NCBI RefSeq assembly: GCF_009761395.1
Contig: NZ_LEKN01000023.1
Span: forward strand, 47,279-111,278
Reading direction: 5' to 3'
DNA length: 64,000 nucleotides
From: Ursidibacter maritimus
GTDB taxonomy: Bacteria; Pseudomonadota; Gammaproteobacteria; Enterobacterales; Pasteurellaceae
Both the position numbers and the translations under genes were made by a program. Of this stretch, positions 18,305 through 29,533 are shown piece after piece (positions within the stretch are counted from its first letter, which is position 1; each line of letters begins with the position of its first letter). The notes under the pieces are model-generated. The model searched no databases. It was not told where the DNA came from and saw only the letters and a program-made list of their open reading frames with translations.

Positions 18305-19629
18305 GGCGTTGTCAGTACTGCAACGAGCTGTTGATTAAAGAAAACTAATGGCGTGCGAGTTCTTTCCCAGACTGGCACGTTATTTTTTTGCCAAATTTTT
18401 TTCATCTCTTCTCGTTTTGAATGTGGATAAAGAGGCACTTTACCACGATAGTTTAATTTAATGGTTAATGGTTCTTGCTGTAATGCTGTCGGCAATAACA
18501 AGCGGTGTGTTTGCCCCGATTTTTTGCGAAAAATGAGGGCATCACTGGTGCGAACTAAGGTACCAATATTTTCAGGCAAGGTAAATTCGTCCGCCTGTTT
18601 TGCTAATAACATCTGTTCAAACGGTGGTGTGTCGGCAAATATCTCCGTAATAAAAAGATGTTTCTGGTAACGTCTAAGCATTTTATCCGCTAACCTAAAC
18701 TCAGGATTTTTATCTTGCTCGGCAAAAATCACATTGGTAATAATTTGCTCAAGTTGTATCTGGCTCGGCATCGGCATTTGACACTTTTCAAGCCAAAGAC
18801 GGATCAATTGTTGCTGTTTTAAATGAGAAAGCTGGTTGAACTCCTCAATGTTGAAACGCCGTTCAGCAAGATTTAAACGTGCGTGAAGTTCATCATTTAA
18901 TAACTCTTCCACTAATTGCTGTTGCTCCGCACAATGTTGTGCGGCTCTTGCTACCATTTGGTCAAACTGCTGCCAACGTTGATTGAGCAAGGGTAAAATG
19001 TCATTGCGTAAAAAATTACGTTCGTAGCGACTATCCGCATTACTCTCATCGTTAATCCACTCTAGGCAATGAGTCACTGCGTAGGCTTGAATGGCTGATT
19101 TGGGCGATGTAAGAAGCGGGCGGAAAATAGTAAATTCTTGCAGTGTATTATTTCTCGCATTTTCTTCCCACATTTCTTTTCCCCAACTGCTTACTGTCTT
19201 CATTGCACTTAACCCAGTAATGCCACTTCCCCGCTTTAATGCAAGGAAAAAGGTTTCGACTTGATCGTCTAAATGATGTGCGGTAACTAACATCTCATTA
19301 GGCTGAATATGCTGTGCAATCGCTTGATAACGAGCTTGGCGAGCATTCGCTTCTATGCCTTGTTTTCCTGATACATTCACTTTACAGACGGTTAAGGGAA
19401 CTTGCCATTCTCCGCATAAATGTTGGCAAAATTCTGCCCAACTGTCTGCATTTGAGCTTAATCCGTGATGAATATGGATAGCTCGTAAATTGAGCGGGTT
19501 TTCTTGACGAAGTTGGCACAGTAGGTGAAGTAGCACCACAGAATCCACACCACCGCTTAGCCCGATTAAAAAATCGGTTTGCTGTGGGGTATGGATCGCT
19601 AACTGTTGGCGGAGTGTTGAAATTAACAT
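18301..19629 (-). CDS. tilS: tRNA(Ile)-lysidine synthase TilS
   Basis: TilS converts cytidine 34 of the tRNA-Ile CAU anticodon to lysidine with ATP, so that AUA is read as isoleucine. The PP-loop SGGVDS is at residues 25-30 counted from the ATG at 19629. HHLDDQVETFFLALKRGSG and ERNFLRNDILPLL are TilS hallmarks, and the C-terminal domain ends FFNQQLVAVL. A TTG seven codons upstream (19650) is in frame, but it sits over an uptake signal and has no ribosome-binding site. It lies downstream of dtd on the same strand. Confidence 0.93.
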   Translation of the reverse strand: MLISTLRQQLAIHTPQQTDFLIGLSGGVDSVVLLHLLCQLRQENPLNLRAIHIHHGLSSNADSWAEFCQHLCGEWQVPLTVCKVNVSGKQGIEANARQARYQAIAQHIQPNEMLVTAHHLDDQVETFFLALKRGSGITGLSAMKTVSSWGKEMWEENARNNTLQEFTIFRPLLTSPKSAIQAYAVTHCLEWINDESNADSRYERNFLRNDILPLLNQRWQQFDQMVARAAQHCAEQQQLVEELLNDELHARLNLAERRFNIEEFNQLSHLKQQQLIRLWLEKCQMPMPSQIQLEQIITNVIFAEQDKNPEFRLADKMLRRYQKHLFITEIFADTPPFEQMLLAKQADEFTLPENIGTLVRTSDALIFRKKSGQTHRLLLPTALQQEPLTIKLNYRGKVPLYPHSKREEMKKIWQKNNVPVWERTRTPLVFFNQQLVAVLTTP

Positions 19630-19674
19630 AGTAAGCGGTGAGTTTTTCAAAAAAATTTACCGATTTATCGGCGG

Positions 19675-20109
19675 TTAAACTTGTAGCCAAAACGTCACAG
19701 GGCCGTCATTCTGCAGGCTGACTTGCATATCCGCAGCAAATTTCCCCGTTTGAGTTGTAATTCGCTGTTGTGCTTGATCTGCAAAATAATCATATAAAGC
19801 CTCCGCTTGTGTCGGCGATGCTCCACGAGAAAAGCTCGGACGTAAGCCTTTTTGCGTATCTGCCGCAAGAGTAAATTGTGAAACGACTAATAAACTCCCT
19901 TGAGCTTGCTGTACGTTTAAATTCATTTTGCCATTTTCATCGGCAAATACACGATAGTTCAGTACTTTTTCAAGTAATTTGTCTGCACTGGCTTGGTCGT
20001 CTTGTTGCTCAACACCAAGTAACACTAATAAACCTGTGGCAATTTCCCCGATAACTTGTTGCTCAACTTCTACTTTTGCCCATTTTACACGTTGAATCAG
20101 TGCGATCAT
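19675..20109 (-). CDS. dtd: D-aminoacyl-tRNA deacylase Dtd
   Basis: Dtd hydrolyses D-amino acids from mischarged tRNAs. The 144-residue product carries the two active-site motifs, [18 protein letters not shown] and GPVTFWLQV at the C-terminus. [13 protein letters not shown] is a typical start. Its ATG overlaps the stop of the upstream yihY gene by four bases, so yihY-dtd and probably tilS form one leftward operon. Confidence 0.95.
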   Translation of the reverse strand: MIALIQRVKWAKVEVEQQVIGEIATGLLVLLGVEQQDDQASADKLLEKVLNYRVFADENGKMNLNVQQAQGSLLVVSQFTLAADTQKGLRPSFSRGASPTQAEALYDYFADQAQQRITTQTGKFAADMQVSLQNDGPVTFWLQV

Positions 20110-20957
20110 TTTGTCTCCTTAGCAAGTGGGTCTTCTAATGTGCCTTGTTTAATCATCTCCATATCTTTAAGCACAGATGCAATTTGCCCGCCTGATAGCA
20201 CGACTTTCCAGCTTAAATGAATCCATACAATCATAATCGGAATAGTCGCTAACACACCATAAATCGCTTGATAGGAAGGGAATGTTGCGATGTACCAAAC
20301 AAAGAGTTGTTTACCTAAAGTAAAGAATAATGCCGCCATCAATGCACCAATAGCTGCGTGTTTAAATTTAACGCTGGTATTCGGTACAATCAGATAGACA
20401 AAGCTAAATAGCAACCAAATCAGGAAAAAAGGCATTAACTTTAGAAGATGGTGGCTAAATGAGAAGATGCCATCTGTTTCAAACATCTCTAAGGAGAAAA
20501 TATAAGAGCTGATGGCAATACTTGCACCGGCAAACATCGGGCCCAAAATTAGCACCGCAAGGTAGATCACAAAAGAGAGCACCACGGAGCGTTTTTTCGT
20601 ATTATGCCAAATTTCGTTAAGGGCATTGTCGATGCTAGAGATCAACATTACCGCAACGACTACTAAACCGAGAGTACTGATAATCCCCATTTTTTTGGAA
20701 TTTTCGACAAACAGATCAAGATATTCTTGCACCATATGGCTCGCATTCGGAGCGAAATTATCATAAGCGAGCTCTTTTAATTGTGCAGTAGCTTGGTCGA
20801 AAATGGGGAGCAAGGTAAAAATTGAAAACGCCACCATAATCAACGGTACTAGTGATAGCAATGTACTATACGTTAAGTAACCAGAGTAGATCGCAATGCG
20901 GTTCTGCTCTGAGCGAAGCAAAAACAGTTTGATGAAAAAAAGAATTCGTGATGTCAT
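20106..20957 (-). CDS. yihY: YihY/UPF0761 family inner-membrane protein
   Basis: The 283-residue protein has six hydrophobic segments spread along its length. It carries the YihY/BrkB family pattern: [18 protein letters not shown] near the start and [18 protein letters not shown] in the middle. Some relatives were once annotated as ribonuclease BN, but that assignment belongs to another gene. The biochemical role is unknown. It is followed by dtd with a four-base overlap, a pairing also seen in enterobacteria, and begins two bases after proA. Confidence 0.9.
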   Translation of the reverse strand: MTSRILFFIKLFLLRSEQNRIAIYSGYLTYSTLLSLVPLIMVAFSIFTLLPIFDQATAQLKELAYDNFAPNASHMVQEYLDLFVENSKKMGIISTLGLVVVAVMLISSIDNALNEIWHNTKKRSVVLSFVIYLAVLILGPMFAGASIAISSYIFSLEMFETDGIFSFSHHLLKLMPFFLIWLLFSFVYLIVPNTSVKFKHAAIGALMAALFFTLGKQLFVWYIATFPSYQAIYGVLATIPIMIVWIHLSWKVVLSGGQIASVLKDMEMIKQGTLEDPLAKETK

Positions 20958-20958
20958 A

Positions 20959-22209
20959 TTAAACTCTTGTTAAGTAATCCCCTTCGCACACCCATTTGTA
21001 AGTAGTGAGTGCTTCTAACCCCATAGGCCCACGAGCGTGCAGTTTTTGTGTGCTGACCGCCACTTCAGCCCCTAAGCCAAATTGTGCCCCATCGGTAAAA
21101 CGAGTACTTGCGTTGATATAAACCGCCGCCGCATCAACTTGTTGCACAAATTGTTGAGCCAGTGCGTAATTTGCCGTTAAGATGCTTTCAGAATGCTGAC
21201 TGCCGTAAGTACGAATATGCTCAATCGCTTGTTCAATCCCATCTACAACGACCACATTGAGATCTAAAGAGAGCCACTCTTGCGACAGTTTCTCTGGATC
21301 AAGCGGTTGGATATTGGCATTTTTTTGCAATTCACTTGGGAAATCATCACTATGCAAGGTAACATTTAAGGTGGTTAGTTGTTCTGCCAACATCGGTAAA
21401 AATCGTTCGGCAATCGCTCTATCTACTAATAAAGTTTCAAGGGTATTACAGGTGCTTGGACGCTGTGTTTTAGCATTCGCAATCACTTGAATCGCACGAG
21501 ATAAATCTGCGGTCTGTTCGACATAAAGATGACAAACCCCAATGCCACCAACAATCACAGGGATTGTTGAATTCTCTTTACAGAATTGATGTAGGCCAGC
21601 TCCACCGCGTGGAATAAGCATATCAATATAGCGGTCTAATTTAAGCAATGCTAAAAGCAAGTTTCGATCAGGATCAGTAACGGCTTGTACTGCGAGCTTT
21701 GGTAATCCTGCTTGCTCCAATGCGTTTTGTACCACATCAACCAAAATACCGTTAGTAAACTTGGTCTCCTTTCCACCACGCAAAATAACGGCATTACCTG
21801 TTTTTAAACAGAGTGATGCCACATCAATGGTGACATTTGGACGAGATTCATAAATGGTAAGAATAACGCCAAGTGGAACTCGTTGTCGTTGGATTTTTAA
21901 TCCGCTATCTAATACACCACCGTCAATAATCTGCCCGACAGGGTCTGCCAGTTTTGCCACATTACGCACATCATTTGCTATTTCTTGAATACGTTCAGGT
22001 GTGAGTAACAAGCGGTCAATAATCGCGGGAGAGATACCTTGTGTTTGAGCATAGGCAATATCTTGTTGATTGGCAGCCAAAATTTCCGCACAGCGTTCTT
22101 CTAACGCATCGGCAATTGCGAATAAAGCTTGATTTTTCTGAGTATTTCCAAACTGAGCAAGGGCAATACTTGCTTGTTTAGCTTGTTTGGCAAGCGTAAT
22201 TGTCGTCAT
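20959..22209 (-). CDS. proA: Gamma-glutamyl phosphate reductase ProA
   Basis: ProA reduces gamma-glutamyl phosphate to glutamate semialdehyde, the second step of proline synthesis. The 416-residue protein belongs to the aldehyde-dehydrogenase superfamily. The catalytic cysteine lies in [14 protein letters not shown], and the family signature appears as [41 protein letters not shown] is also conserved. The partner proB is not adjacent. yihY starts two bases after the stop. Confidence 0.96.
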   Translation of the reverse strand: MTTITLAKQAKQASIALAQFGNTQKNQALFAIADALEERCAEILAANQQDIAYAQTQGISPAIIDRLLLTPERIQEIANDVRNVAKLADPVGQIIDGGVLDSGLKIQRQRVPLGVILTIYESRPNVTIDVASLCLKTGNAVILRGGKETKFTNGILVDVVQNALEQAGLPKLAVQAVTDPDRNLLLALLKLDRYIDMLIPRGGAGLHQFCKENSTIPVIVGGIGVCHLYVEQTADLSRAIQVIANAKTQRPSTCNTLETLLVDRAIAERFLPMLAEQLTTLNVTLHSDDFPSELQKNANIQPLDPEKLSQEWLSLDLNVVVVDGIEQAIEHIRTYGSQHSESILTANYALAQQFVQQVDAAAVYINASTRFTDGAQFGLGAEVAVSTQKLHARGPMGLEALTTYKWVCEGDYLTRV

Positions 22210-22313
22210 AGTATTCTCTCATTTAAAAATAATGGGAGAGTTTATCATATTTGATACTCAATGCGGGATTATGCGGTGTTGGTGATTGATTTTAATGAAA
22301 CGAAGGGGGGAAT

Positions 22314-22351
22314 ATAAAAAGTGGCTAGGCACTTAAAAAGCGACTAGCCAC
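22314..22351 (-). terminator. Rho-independent terminator of the potD-satP unit
   Basis: Reading leftward after satP, GTGGCTAG and CTAGCCAC form a perfect 8-bp stem with a 15-base loop, followed by TTTTTATA. Confidence 0.85.
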
Positions 22352-22376
22352 AGGTTTAACGTACTATTGTTGTAGA

Positions 22377-22946
22377 TTAAGCTTTTGGTGCACCAATTGG
22401 TAATACCGTACGGCCAAAACTTTCGTTAATAATTTCTGCCGCAGCCAAGTAGAATGCAAAGAATGCAGTCAATAAACCAAAGTTACCGCCAATATGAGTA
22501 ATTGCGTGGTTACCTGTGAAATCACCTGCTGCTAATAAGTAGAAAGTGATGGTTAAGGCTAAGAAAATAGCTTGTAATGCACGAGGTTTCGTTAATGTAC
22601 CAATGAACATCATTAACGTGAATGTACCCCAAACCACCAAGTACCAACCGATAAACTCAGGTGATACGGTTGATGCAAAAAATACTTTAAATAATGCAAA
22701 TGACCACCAAAATGCACCGTAGCTTGTAAAGGCGGTAAAACCAAAAGTATTACCTTTTGAGAACTCAAACATTCCTGCGATCATTTGAGCTGTACCACCA
22801 AAAGCAAAACCCATTGCAAGGACTAATCCAACGTTATCGCCAGAGAATGTACCATTATTGATTAAGCTAAGTAACCAAGTTGTTAATGCGAATCCACATA
22901 AACCTAATGGACCCGGATTTGCTGTTGCTGTATTGTGAGCAGACAT
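22377..22946 (-). CDS. satP: Acetate/succinate transporter of the SatP (GPR1/FUN34/YaaH) family
   Basis: The 189-residue protein has six hydrophobic segments and the family signature NPGPLGLCGFALTTWLLSL just after the start. SatP proteins are proton-coupled inner-membrane importers of acetate and succinate. The length matches E. coli SatP (188 residues). It begins eight bases after the potD stop and shares its terminator, so the two are probably co-transcribed. That link between a polyamine-binding protein and an acetate carrier is not explained by known function. Confidence 0.9.
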   Translation of the reverse strand: MSAHNTATANPGPLGLCGFALTTWLLSLINNGTFSGDNVGLVLAMGFAFGGTAQMIAGMFEFSKGNTFGFTAFTSYGAFWWSFALFKVFFASTVSPEFIGWYLVVWGTFTLMMFIGTLTKPRALQAIFLALTITFYLLAAGDFTGNHAITHIGGNFGLLTAFFAFYLAAAEIINESFGRTVLPIGAPKA

Positions 22947-22954
22947 TAAAACCT

Positions 22955-24007
22955 CTATTTGTTATTTGTTCTAAGTAAATTCCAGTATTTTTCGTAGATT
23001 TCGACCGCTTCGCCGACATCACTTTGTAAAATACCTTTCTCAATTTCTTCAAGAGGTGGGAAAATCAACGGATCATTCACAAGGCTCTCACTTAATAACG
23101 CTTTGACGTTTTCATTTGGCATTGAGAATCCCATTGTTTCAATCACCTCTTTTGCACTTTCAGGACGCAGCAAGAAATCAATAAATTTATGTGCCGCTGC
23201 CTTATTTTTGGCATTTTTAGGAATTGCGTAATTATCCATCCAAACAACCGCTCCTTCTTTCGGGAATACAAATTGAATGTTTGAATTTTCGCTTTTCGCA
23301 CGATGTGCCGAACCTGTCCATTGCATACCGATATCCACTTCACCTTGTAAGTAAGGCATTTCAGGGGAATCTGAGTTAAATATCAGTACATTTGGCACAA
23401 GTTTTGTTAAACGCTCATAAGCGGCTTTAATCTCGCTCTCATCTTTGGTATTCGGTGATTTACCATCTAACAATAATGCGATATGAAACACCTCACGAGC
23501 ATCATTCATTAGCAATAATTTGCCTTTGAATTCTGGTTTCCAAAAGTCGCCCCAGCTAGTAACAGTTTTTGGATCGATCGCTGAAGCATTTACCCCTATG
23601 CCCGTTAAACCATACACATAAGGGAGGGAAAATTTATTTTCAGGGTCAAACGGTTTGCCCATCAACGTCTTACTGACATTAGCGAAATTGCTTAATTTAC
23701 TATGATCGATTTCTGCTAACATTCCTTCTTTTGCCATTTTACCGACATAATAACTTGAAGGAAAAACAATATCGTAGCCTTTGCTATCGGCTAATTTAAG
23801 TTTAGAGTACATCTCTTCATTACTTTCAAAGGTTGAGTAGATGACTTCAATCCCCGTTTCTTTCGTAAATTGTTCCAAAAGAGATGACGGCACATATTCC
23901 GTCCAGTTATACACATACAACTTTTCTGCTGCTTGAGCAGTGATGGCAAATAGTGCAACAGATGTTGCGATAAGTTTGGTTAAAAACCCACGACCTAATT
24001 TGATCAA
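22955..24007 (-). CDS. potD: Periplasmic spermidine/putrescine-binding protein PotD
   Basis: The 350-residue protein has a signal peptide (probable cleavage after ITAQA, near residue 27) and then the PotD/PotF fold: [46 protein letters not shown] and [13 protein letters not shown]. It captures polyamines for an ABC importer. The permease and ATPase genes potABC are not adjacent, so this is an extra, orphan copy. Pasteurellaceae genomes often carry more than one potD. It is followed closely by satP. Confidence 0.92.
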   Translation of the reverse strand: MIKLGRGFLTKLIATSVALFAITAQAAEKLYVYNWTEYVPSSLLEQFTKETGIEVIYSTFESNEEMYSKLKLADSKGYDIVFPSSYYVGKMAKEGMLAEIDHSKLSNFANVSKTLMGKPFDPENKFSLPYVYGLTGIGVNASAIDPKTVTSWGDFWKPEFKGKLLLMNDAREVFHIALLLDGKSPNTKDESEIKAAYERLTKLVPNVLIFNSDSPEMPYLQGEVDIGMQWTGSAHRAKSENSNIQFVFPKEGAVVWMDNYAIPKNAKNKAAAHKFIDFLLRPESAKEVIETMGFSMPNENVKALLSESLVNDPLIFPPLEEIEKGILQSDVGEAVEIYEKYWNLLRTNNK

Positions 24008-24285
24008 CTTTTTGTCCTCTGTATAAAATAAAAAACTGCCATAATTTGCAAAAATTATAGCAGAACTAACCGCTTGCGATTATACCTTAAAATTAACGAA
24101 TTTTAAATTAAAGAAATATATATTTAATTTACACTACAAGTGTAACACTTACAAATATATTAATTTATTTGATTGTGAAAAATTAAGGTTGAACCGACAA
24201 AAGTGTCGAATTTAATTATTGTAAGCTTGGGTTATTTCTATTTTCTATAATCCCAATAGGGATAAGATAACTACGGATGAATATT

Positions 24286-24777
24286 ATGAAATTACGACAA
24301 GCAACAGTAAAAGATGCAGAAGCATTAAGTAAACTATTAACACAAGTTTGGAAAAATACCTATCAAGGTATTTTTCCATCATCATTTTTAGATAATCTTA
24401 CCGACACCCAGTGGCAACAAGGGTTTGAATATACCTTATCTCAAGGAACTACACCAATTATTGTTGCGGAAACTGAAAATGATCTTCTCGCAATGATTAG
24501 TTTCGGACAGGCAAGAGATCCTAAATTACAGATAGCTAATGAAATTTATGCCTTAAATGTTTTACCCAATTACCAACGCCAACAAATTGGGAAAAGCTTA
24601 CTGCATTACGCGCTGAAACAGCTTACTTCAAGTGTTTATCTAAAGGTGGCGGATAAAAATACCAATGCACGTCAATTTTATGAAAGACAAGGTTTTTATA
24701 ATACTCAAATTGCGATGTATCGTACAATTGAAGATTTTCAGTTTCAAGAGTGGGTTTATCGGTACGATAAGCGGTAA
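24286..24777 (+). CDS. GNAT-family N-acetyltransferase
   Basis: The product of about 163 residues has the GNAT fold. It begins MKLRQATVKDAEALSKLL and contains the acetyl-CoA-binding segment VLPNYQRQQIGKSLLHYAL and the closing YLKVADKNTNARQFYERQGF. The start at 24286 matches the usual family N-terminus; an ATG three codons earlier (24277) is also possible. The acceptor substrate cannot be inferred. It stands alone, convergent with phoR, and its stop codon lies inside the shared terminator. Confidence 0.85.
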   Translation: MKLRQATVKDAEALSKLLTQVWKNTYQGIFPSSFLDNLTDTQWQQGFEYTLSQGTTPIIVAETENDLLAMISFGQARDPKLQIANEIYALNVLPNYQRQQIGKSLLHYALKQLTSSVYLKVADKNTNARQFYERQGFYNTQIAMYRTIEDFQFQEWVYRYDKR

Positions 24778-24822
24778 GATCTGCCAGTAATTTTGCAAAT
24801 TACTCTGTTGATCTTACCGCTT
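24769..24822. terminator. Bidirectional terminator built from inverted uptake signals
   Basis: AAGCGGTAAGATC and GATCTTACCGCTT are perfect complements about 28 bases apart, between the convergent GNAT gene and phoR. The left arm overlaps the GNAT stop codon. Confidence 0.75.
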
Positions 24823-24824
24823 GT

Positions 24825-26117
24825 TTATTTCAGCGACTCTGTAATAAATTCATCTTTAATAACAAAAGCGAATTGGCTGCCTTTGCCGACTTCACTTTGA
24901 ATTTCAAGGTAACTGTGATGTTGCTCTAGGGCGTGTTTCACAATAGCTAATCCTAAACCACTCCCACCTGTTTTATGGCTACGGGATTCATCGACACGAT
25001 AAAAACGTTCGGTTAAATGAGCGAGGTGTTGAGCTTCGATCCCTATTCCATTATCTTCCACACAAAACCTAATGCCCTGTGCGGTTTTTTCTAAGCTAAT
25101 TTTAATCGTTGCGTCATTTCCTGCGTGATGGACAGCGTTGTAAATTAAGTTTGACACTGCACTTTGTAACTGTCCTTCATCCCCGATCACAAAAATATCT
25201 GGCTCGATATTAAATTCAATCTGTTGCGGGCTATCGTGCAGAATATCGGTATTTTTACGAATGGTTAAAATCAGTTGAGAAAGGTCGATTGCTTGATGCT
25301 CCGTATTATTAGAGCCTTCAATTTTCGCCAAAATACTCAGCTGTTGTAGCAAATTATTCATTCGCTGGCTCTGCTCTTTCATCGCTTCTATGGCTTTTTT
25401 CTGTAACGCAGGGTTATCCAATTCGCCTTCTAACATTTCTAAATAACCTTGAAGAACGGTTAAAGGTGTGCGTAATTCGTGGTTCATATTCGCCAAAAAG
25501 GTTTGACGAGTATGAAGTAAGCGGATAAATGATGTGACATCTCTAGCAATAATTAAATAAGATTCACTATCGTAGCTGTTTAAATTAAGTTCAATATAAC
25601 GTTGGTTGTGAGTCAGTAATACAAGCGGTCGGTTACGATTCGGCTGACGAAAATAATGTTTAAATTCAGGGTAAAAAATGACGTTAAAAATGCTTTTAGG
25701 GGATTTTTTATCCCAAAAGAAATCAAACATATCTTGGGCAACATTATTACACCAAGAAATATCGCCATTATGTTCACAAATAATAATGGCATCTGGTAAA
25801 TATTGAATATTGCGGTTTAATTTAGACAGTAAACGTAATGTTTTGATTTTTTCTCGACGTGAGCGTGCTTGATAGTAAGCTGCCGTTTGGGAAATATGCT
25901 CAATACCGCTTACCTTTTTCACTTTCTCAAGCGGTCGGTTTGGGTTAATAATTTGCAATAAGCTAAATTCATTATAGTGATGCCAAACAAGCAATAAAAT
26001 TAAAATACTTGAAAACCAAAAGGTAAATTCTTTAGCAAAGAGAGAAAAAAGGAAAGCGATCCCCGCCGATAATAACAATTCAAGGATAAAATGTTTGAGT
26101 GAAATGTTGAGCTTCAT
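24825..26117 (-). CDS. phoR: Phosphate regulon sensor histidine kinase PhoR
   Basis: The 430-residue protein has two N-terminal membrane segments (about residues 8-45), a PAS-like region, and a HisKA/HATPase core. The phosphorylated histidine is H213 in MNHELRTPLTVLQGYLE. N, G1 and G2 boxes appear as NLIYNAVHHAG, VEDNGIGI and GGSGLGLAIVKHAL. PhoR responds to phosphate limitation through the Pst transporter. Its ATG overlaps the phoB stop by one base (TAATG). No phoU is present between or near the pst and pho genes. Confidence 0.95.
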   Translation of the reverse strand: MKLNISLKHFILELLLSAGIAFLFSLFAKEFTFWFSSILILLLVWHHYNEFSLLQIINPNRPLEKVKKVSGIEHISQTAAYYQARSRREKIKTLRLLSKLNRNIQYLPDAIIICEHNGDISWCNNVAQDMFDFFWDKKSPKSIFNVIFYPEFKHYFRQPNRNRPLVLLTHNQRYIELNLNSYDSESYLIIARDVTSFIRLLHTRQTFLANMNHELRTPLTVLQGYLEMLEGELDNPALQKKAIEAMKEQSQRMNNLLQQLSILAKIEGSNNTEHQAIDLSQLILTIRKNTDILHDSPQQIEFNIEPDIFVIGDEGQLQSAVSNLIYNAVHHAGNDATIKISLEKTAQGIRFCVEDNGIGIEAQHLAHLTERFYRVDESRSHKTGGSGLGLAIVKHALEQHHSYLEIQSEVGKGSQFAFVIKDEFITESLK

Positions 26118-26809
26118 TAGTTATCCTGAAAGTGCGTTGAAAAGCGATACCCCGAACCACGAACGGTTTGGATGTAACGATCAAAACCATAGGGTTCAAG
26201 GTTTTTGCGTAATCGGCGGATATAGGAATCGACCGTTCGGTCTTCCACATAAATATCATTACCCCAAATAAAATCAAGCAGTTGCTCTCGGTTATACACT
26301 TTTTCAGGGTGAGTCATAAAGAAATGCAGTAACTTATATTCCGTTCCGCTTAGATCAATAGATTTTCCTTCAAAGCTAACACGTTGGGCTTGCTGATCGA
26401 TAACTAAATTATCAATATTGAGTAATGCACCAGGTGGATCGTAACTGCGTCGCCAAACCGCTTCAATACGTGCAAGTAAGATTTTCGGCGAAAAAGGTTT
26501 GGTGATGTAATCGTCCGCACCTGCAGTAAGTCCCGTAATACAGTCTTCTTCTGCACTGCGAGCCGTTAGCATAATCACAGGAATTTTTGCGGTTTCTTCG
26601 TTTTTCTTAAGATATTCCAAAAATTGAATGCCAGAACGTCCTGGTAGCATCCAATCCAGCAGAATAAGTTTTGGCTTTGACGCCATTTTATTGACCGCAC
26701 TTTGATAGTCTTCCGCTTCAATCACATCATATTTTTGTTTGAGTAAATAGAGTGCGATCATCTCTCGGATTGCTCGTTCATCTTCCACGATAAGAATGTT
26801 ATTTGACAT
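26117..26809 (-). CDS. phoB: Phosphate regulon response regulator PhoB
   Basis: This 230-residue OmpR-family regulator has a receiver domain with phosphoacceptor D52 ([10 protein letters not shown]) and switch lysine in DYITKPFSP. The winged-helix DNA-binding domain ends with [19 protein letters not shown] and TVRGSGYRF. Phosphorylated PhoB activates Pho-box promoters, and one such box lies upstream of pstS here. It follows pstB by about 118 bp without an obvious terminator, so it may be read from the pst promoter, giving positive autoregulation. A Haemophilus-type uptake core (AAGTGCGGT) lies inside the gene at about 26695. Confidence 0.95.
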   Translation of the reverse strand: MSNNILIVEDERAIREMIALYLLKQKYDVIEAEDYQSAVNKMASKPKLILLDWMLPGRSGIQFLEYLKKNEETAKIPVIMLTARSAEEDCITGLTAGADDYITKPFSPKILLARIEAVWRRSYDPPGALLNIDNLVIDQQAQRVSFEGKSIDLSGTEYKLLHFFMTHPEKVYNREQLLDFIWGNDIYVEDRTVDSYIRRLRKNLEPYGFDRYIQTVRGSGYRFSTHFQDN

Positions 26810-26926
26810 TATATGAATTCCTATTAAGTGTAAATGATTGAAGAATTACCTTATTCATCTGACTAATAAGGATACCCAATATGGTACCCCTATTAATCAA
26901 TTTTGGCTTTTTAAGCGTAAGCTTAA

Positions 26927-27703
26927 TTACCCCATTCTACCTTTAATATAATCTTCTGTCCGTTGATTTTTTGGTTTATCAAAAAGTTGCTTAGTGTCGC
27001 CAAATTCGACTAACTCGCCTAAATACATATAAGCGGTATAATCTGAGCAGCGAGCTGCTTGTTGCATATTGTGGGTAACAATCGCCACAGTGTAGTCGTG
27101 TTTCAATTCAGTGATCAGTTGTTCAATTTTCATTGTTGAGATTGGGTCAAGTGCCGAACAAGGTTCATCAAGCAATAATACGTCTGGTTTTACCGCAATT
27201 CCACGAGCGATACATAAACGCTGTTGTTGTCCGCCTGAAAGGCTATCGCCGCTCTGGTGGAGTTTATGTTTTACTTCATTCCAAAGTGCTGCTTTGGTTA
27301 AAGCCCACTCAACACGATCATTTAGTTCTGATTTGGGTAGTTTTTCAAATAGGCGAATACCAAAAGCGACATTATCATAAATCGACATAGGGAAAGGTGT
27401 CGGTTTTTGGAAAACCATTCCCACTTTTGCACGAATAATGGAAATATCAGTATGTGAAGTCAGTAAATTCTCGCCATCTAAGTTAATTTCACCCGTTGCA
27501 CGTTGGTTTGGATAAAGCTCAAACATACGGTTAAAGGTACGAAGTAAGGTTGATTTTCCACAGCCTGAAGGTCCGATAAAAGCGGTCACTTTATTACGAG
27601 CAATTGGCATATTAATATTCTTTAAGGCGTGGAAATCGCCGTAGTAAAAGTTTAAGTTATTTACCGTTATTTTTGCGTCAATTTGGTTAAGTAAATTATT
27701 CAT
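26927..27703 (-). CDS. pstB: Phosphate ABC transporter ATP-binding protein PstB
   Basis: The 258-residue ATPase powers high-affinity phosphate import. Walker A (GPSGCGKST), the signature ([16 protein letters not shown]) and Walker B ([14 protein letters not shown]) are intact. The N-terminal [20 protein letters not shown] is typical of PstB. It lies 12 bp after pstA in the pstSCAB order. In enterobacteria phoU would follow; here phoB does. Confidence 0.97.
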   Translation of the reverse strand: MNNLLNQIDAKITVNNLNFYYGDFHALKNINMPIARNKVTAFIGPSGCGKSTLLRTFNRMFELYPNQRATGEINLDGENLLTSHTDISIIRAKVGMVFQKPTPFPMSIYDNVAFGIRLFEKLPKSELNDRVEWALTKAALWNEVKHKLHQSGDSLSGGQQQRLCIARGIAVKPDVLLLDEPCSALDPISTMKIEQLITELKHDYTVAIVTHNMQQAARCSDYTAYMYLGELVEFGDTKQLFDKPKNQRTEDYIKGRMG

Positions 27704-27715
27704 TCTTTTTATTCC

Positions 27716-28564
27716 TTATTTGTGTTTGTTAAAGTAAACACGCGTTAATACGTTAAGCGAGAGGACAAATAGGGTAATCAGTGTTGCCCCTGCCCACGCT
27801 AAATTATTCCAGTCTTCAAATGGGCTTGCTGCATATTGGTAGATCACTACGGGTAAGTTTGCCATTGGTCCATTCATATCCCACGAAGTGAATTGGTTGG
27901 AAAGTGCAGTAAAGAGTAAGGGTGCAGTTTCGCCTGAAATACGAGCAACAGATAATAATACCCCAGTGATGATCCCTGAGCGAGCCGCTCGGTAGCAGAT
28001 CATTGTAATCACTCGCCACTGTGGGCAACCTAAAGCAGCCGCAGCTTCTCGCAAGTTATTCGGAACAAGGTTAAGCATACTGTCGGTAGTTCTCACAACA
28101 ACGGGAATAACCAGCATTGCAAGAGCCAATGAACCAGCCCAACCTGAGTAATGTTGCACCTGTGCCACATAAATCGCATAGATAAATAAACCGATAATAA
28201 TTGACGGTGCAGAAAGTAATATATCGTTTAAAAAACGGGTTACTTTCGCTAAATAAGAGTATCTTCCATATTCACTTAAATAAGTCCCTGCCAAAATGCC
28301 GATAGGCGTTGCAATAAAGGTTGCAACCGAAACCATTAAAATCGAACCTAAAATGGCATTCATTAAGCCACCCTTTTCATTCGGTGCAGGTGTTGCTTGG
28401 GTAAAGAGATCGAAAGACAACGCTGGAATTCCTTTCATCACGAGGGTATAGAGAATCCAAACCAACCAAAATAAACCGAAGATGACTGCAAGATAAGCCA
28501 GTCCAAGCATTATTTGATTTTTAATTTTACGACAGTAAAAACGTTGATTTTGAAAAGACTTCAT
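27716..28564 (-). CDS. pstA: Phosphate ABC transporter permease PstA
   Basis: The 282-residue inner-membrane protein has six predicted membrane helices. The permease EAA-like loop reads [21 protein letters not shown], and [13 protein letters not shown] and [14 protein letters not shown] are typical PstA blocks. Together with PstC it forms the phosphate channel. Its start overlaps the pstC stop by one base (TAATG). Confidence 0.96.
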   Translation of the reverse strand: MKSFQNQRFYCRKIKNQIMLGLAYLAVIFGLFWLVWILYTLVMKGIPALSFDLFTQATPAPNEKGGLMNAILGSILMVSVATFIATPIGILAGTYLSEYGRYSYLAKVTRFLNDILLSAPSIIIGLFIYAIYVAQVQHYSGWAGSLALAMLVIPVVVRTTDSMLNLVPNNLREAAAALGCPQWRVITMICYRAARSGIITGVLLSVARISGETAPLLFTALSNQFTSWDMNGPMANLPVVIYQYAASPFEDWNNLAWAGATLITLFVLSLNVLTRVYFNKHK

Positions 28565-29514
28565 TAGCGTTTTCCTTCTAGTTTTGTCATACGCATAATT
28601 AGTAAGCGTGAAGCCCCAAGTACTAAAGTGGTAATTAAGAATAGAATCAAACCAAGTTCCATTAAGGCTGATTTTTGTAAACCACCCGCTTCGTTAAATT
28701 CATTTGCAATCGCTGACGCAATAGATGTTGAAGGCGAGAAAATGGATTCAGGCAACTGGAAAGCATTACCGATAACAAAAGTTACCGCCATTGTTTCACC
28801 TAATGCTCGCCCAAGTCCAAGCATAATACTGCCAATAACCCCTGTTTTTGTATAAGGTAGTACAACTTTCCAAATCACTTCCCAAGTTGTTGAGCCAAGC
28901 CCATAGGCAGACTCTTTTAATAATGGTGGTACAACACTAAAAACATCACGCATCACTGATGCAATAAAAGGAATAATCATAATGGCAAGCACTAAGCCTG
29001 CAGTGAATAATCCGATGCCGAAAGGTGCGCCAGAAAACAAAATACCGATAACAGGTAGATCACCAAATGCTTCAATTAAATGCGGTTGGACATATTCTTG
29101 GAATAATGGCACAAACACAAATAAGCCCCACATACCATAAATTATTGATGGAATGGCCGCCAGCATTTCCACTGCGGTACCGATAGGGCGTTTTAACCAT
29201 TCTGGTGAAAGTTCTGTTAAGAAAGTGGCGATACCAAAGGAAATTGGTACAGCAATCAATAAGGCAACCCCAGCTGAAATAAGCGTACCAATAATCGGCA
29301 CTAAAGCACCATAGTTATCTTGTACTGGGTCCCAATCATTCGTCCATAAAAAAGCTAGATTAAAGCGTGTAATCGAATCCCAACTGCCGAAAATAAGCGA
29401 GAGTAAAATTGCAGAGAGTGCTGCAAAAACAAATATCGCAAAAAAGCGAGTCGTATTTTTAAATAAGCCCTCGATCCAAGGGTGATTTAGGCATTTATTA
29501 TCAATTTTATGCAT
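28564..29514 (-). CDS. pstC: Phosphate ABC transporter permease PstC
   Basis: The 316-residue permease has six hydrophobic helices. The conserved loop [20 protein letters not shown] and the following [19 protein letters not shown] identify Pst[17 protein letters not shown] is a further family block. It pairs with PstA. A perfect 10-bp hairpin in the gap before the gene separates it from pstS, which probably lets pstS be expressed at a higher level. Confidence 0.96.
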   Translation of the reverse strand: MHKIDNKCLNHPWIEGLFKNTTRFFAIFVFAALSAILLSLIFGSWDSITRFNLAFLWTNDWDPVQDNYGALVPIIGTLISAGVALLIAVPISFGIATFLTELSPEWLKRPIGTAVEMLAAIPSIIYGMWGLFVFVPLFQEYVQPHLIEAFGDLPVIGILFSGAPFGIGLFTAGLVLAIMIIPFIASVMRDVFSVVPPLLKESAYGLGSTTWEVIWKVVLPYTKTGVIGSIMLGLGRALGETMAVTFVIGNAFQLPESIFSPSTSIASAIANEFNEAGGLQKSALMELGLILFLITTLVLGASRLLIMRMTKLEGKR

Positions 29515-29533
29515 AATATTTACTTCTTAAGAG

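Noticed and set aside
20106..20957. Annotation as ribonuclease BN
   Set aside because: Older databases give this name to YihY-type proteins, but the sequence is an integral membrane protein with no nuclease motif.
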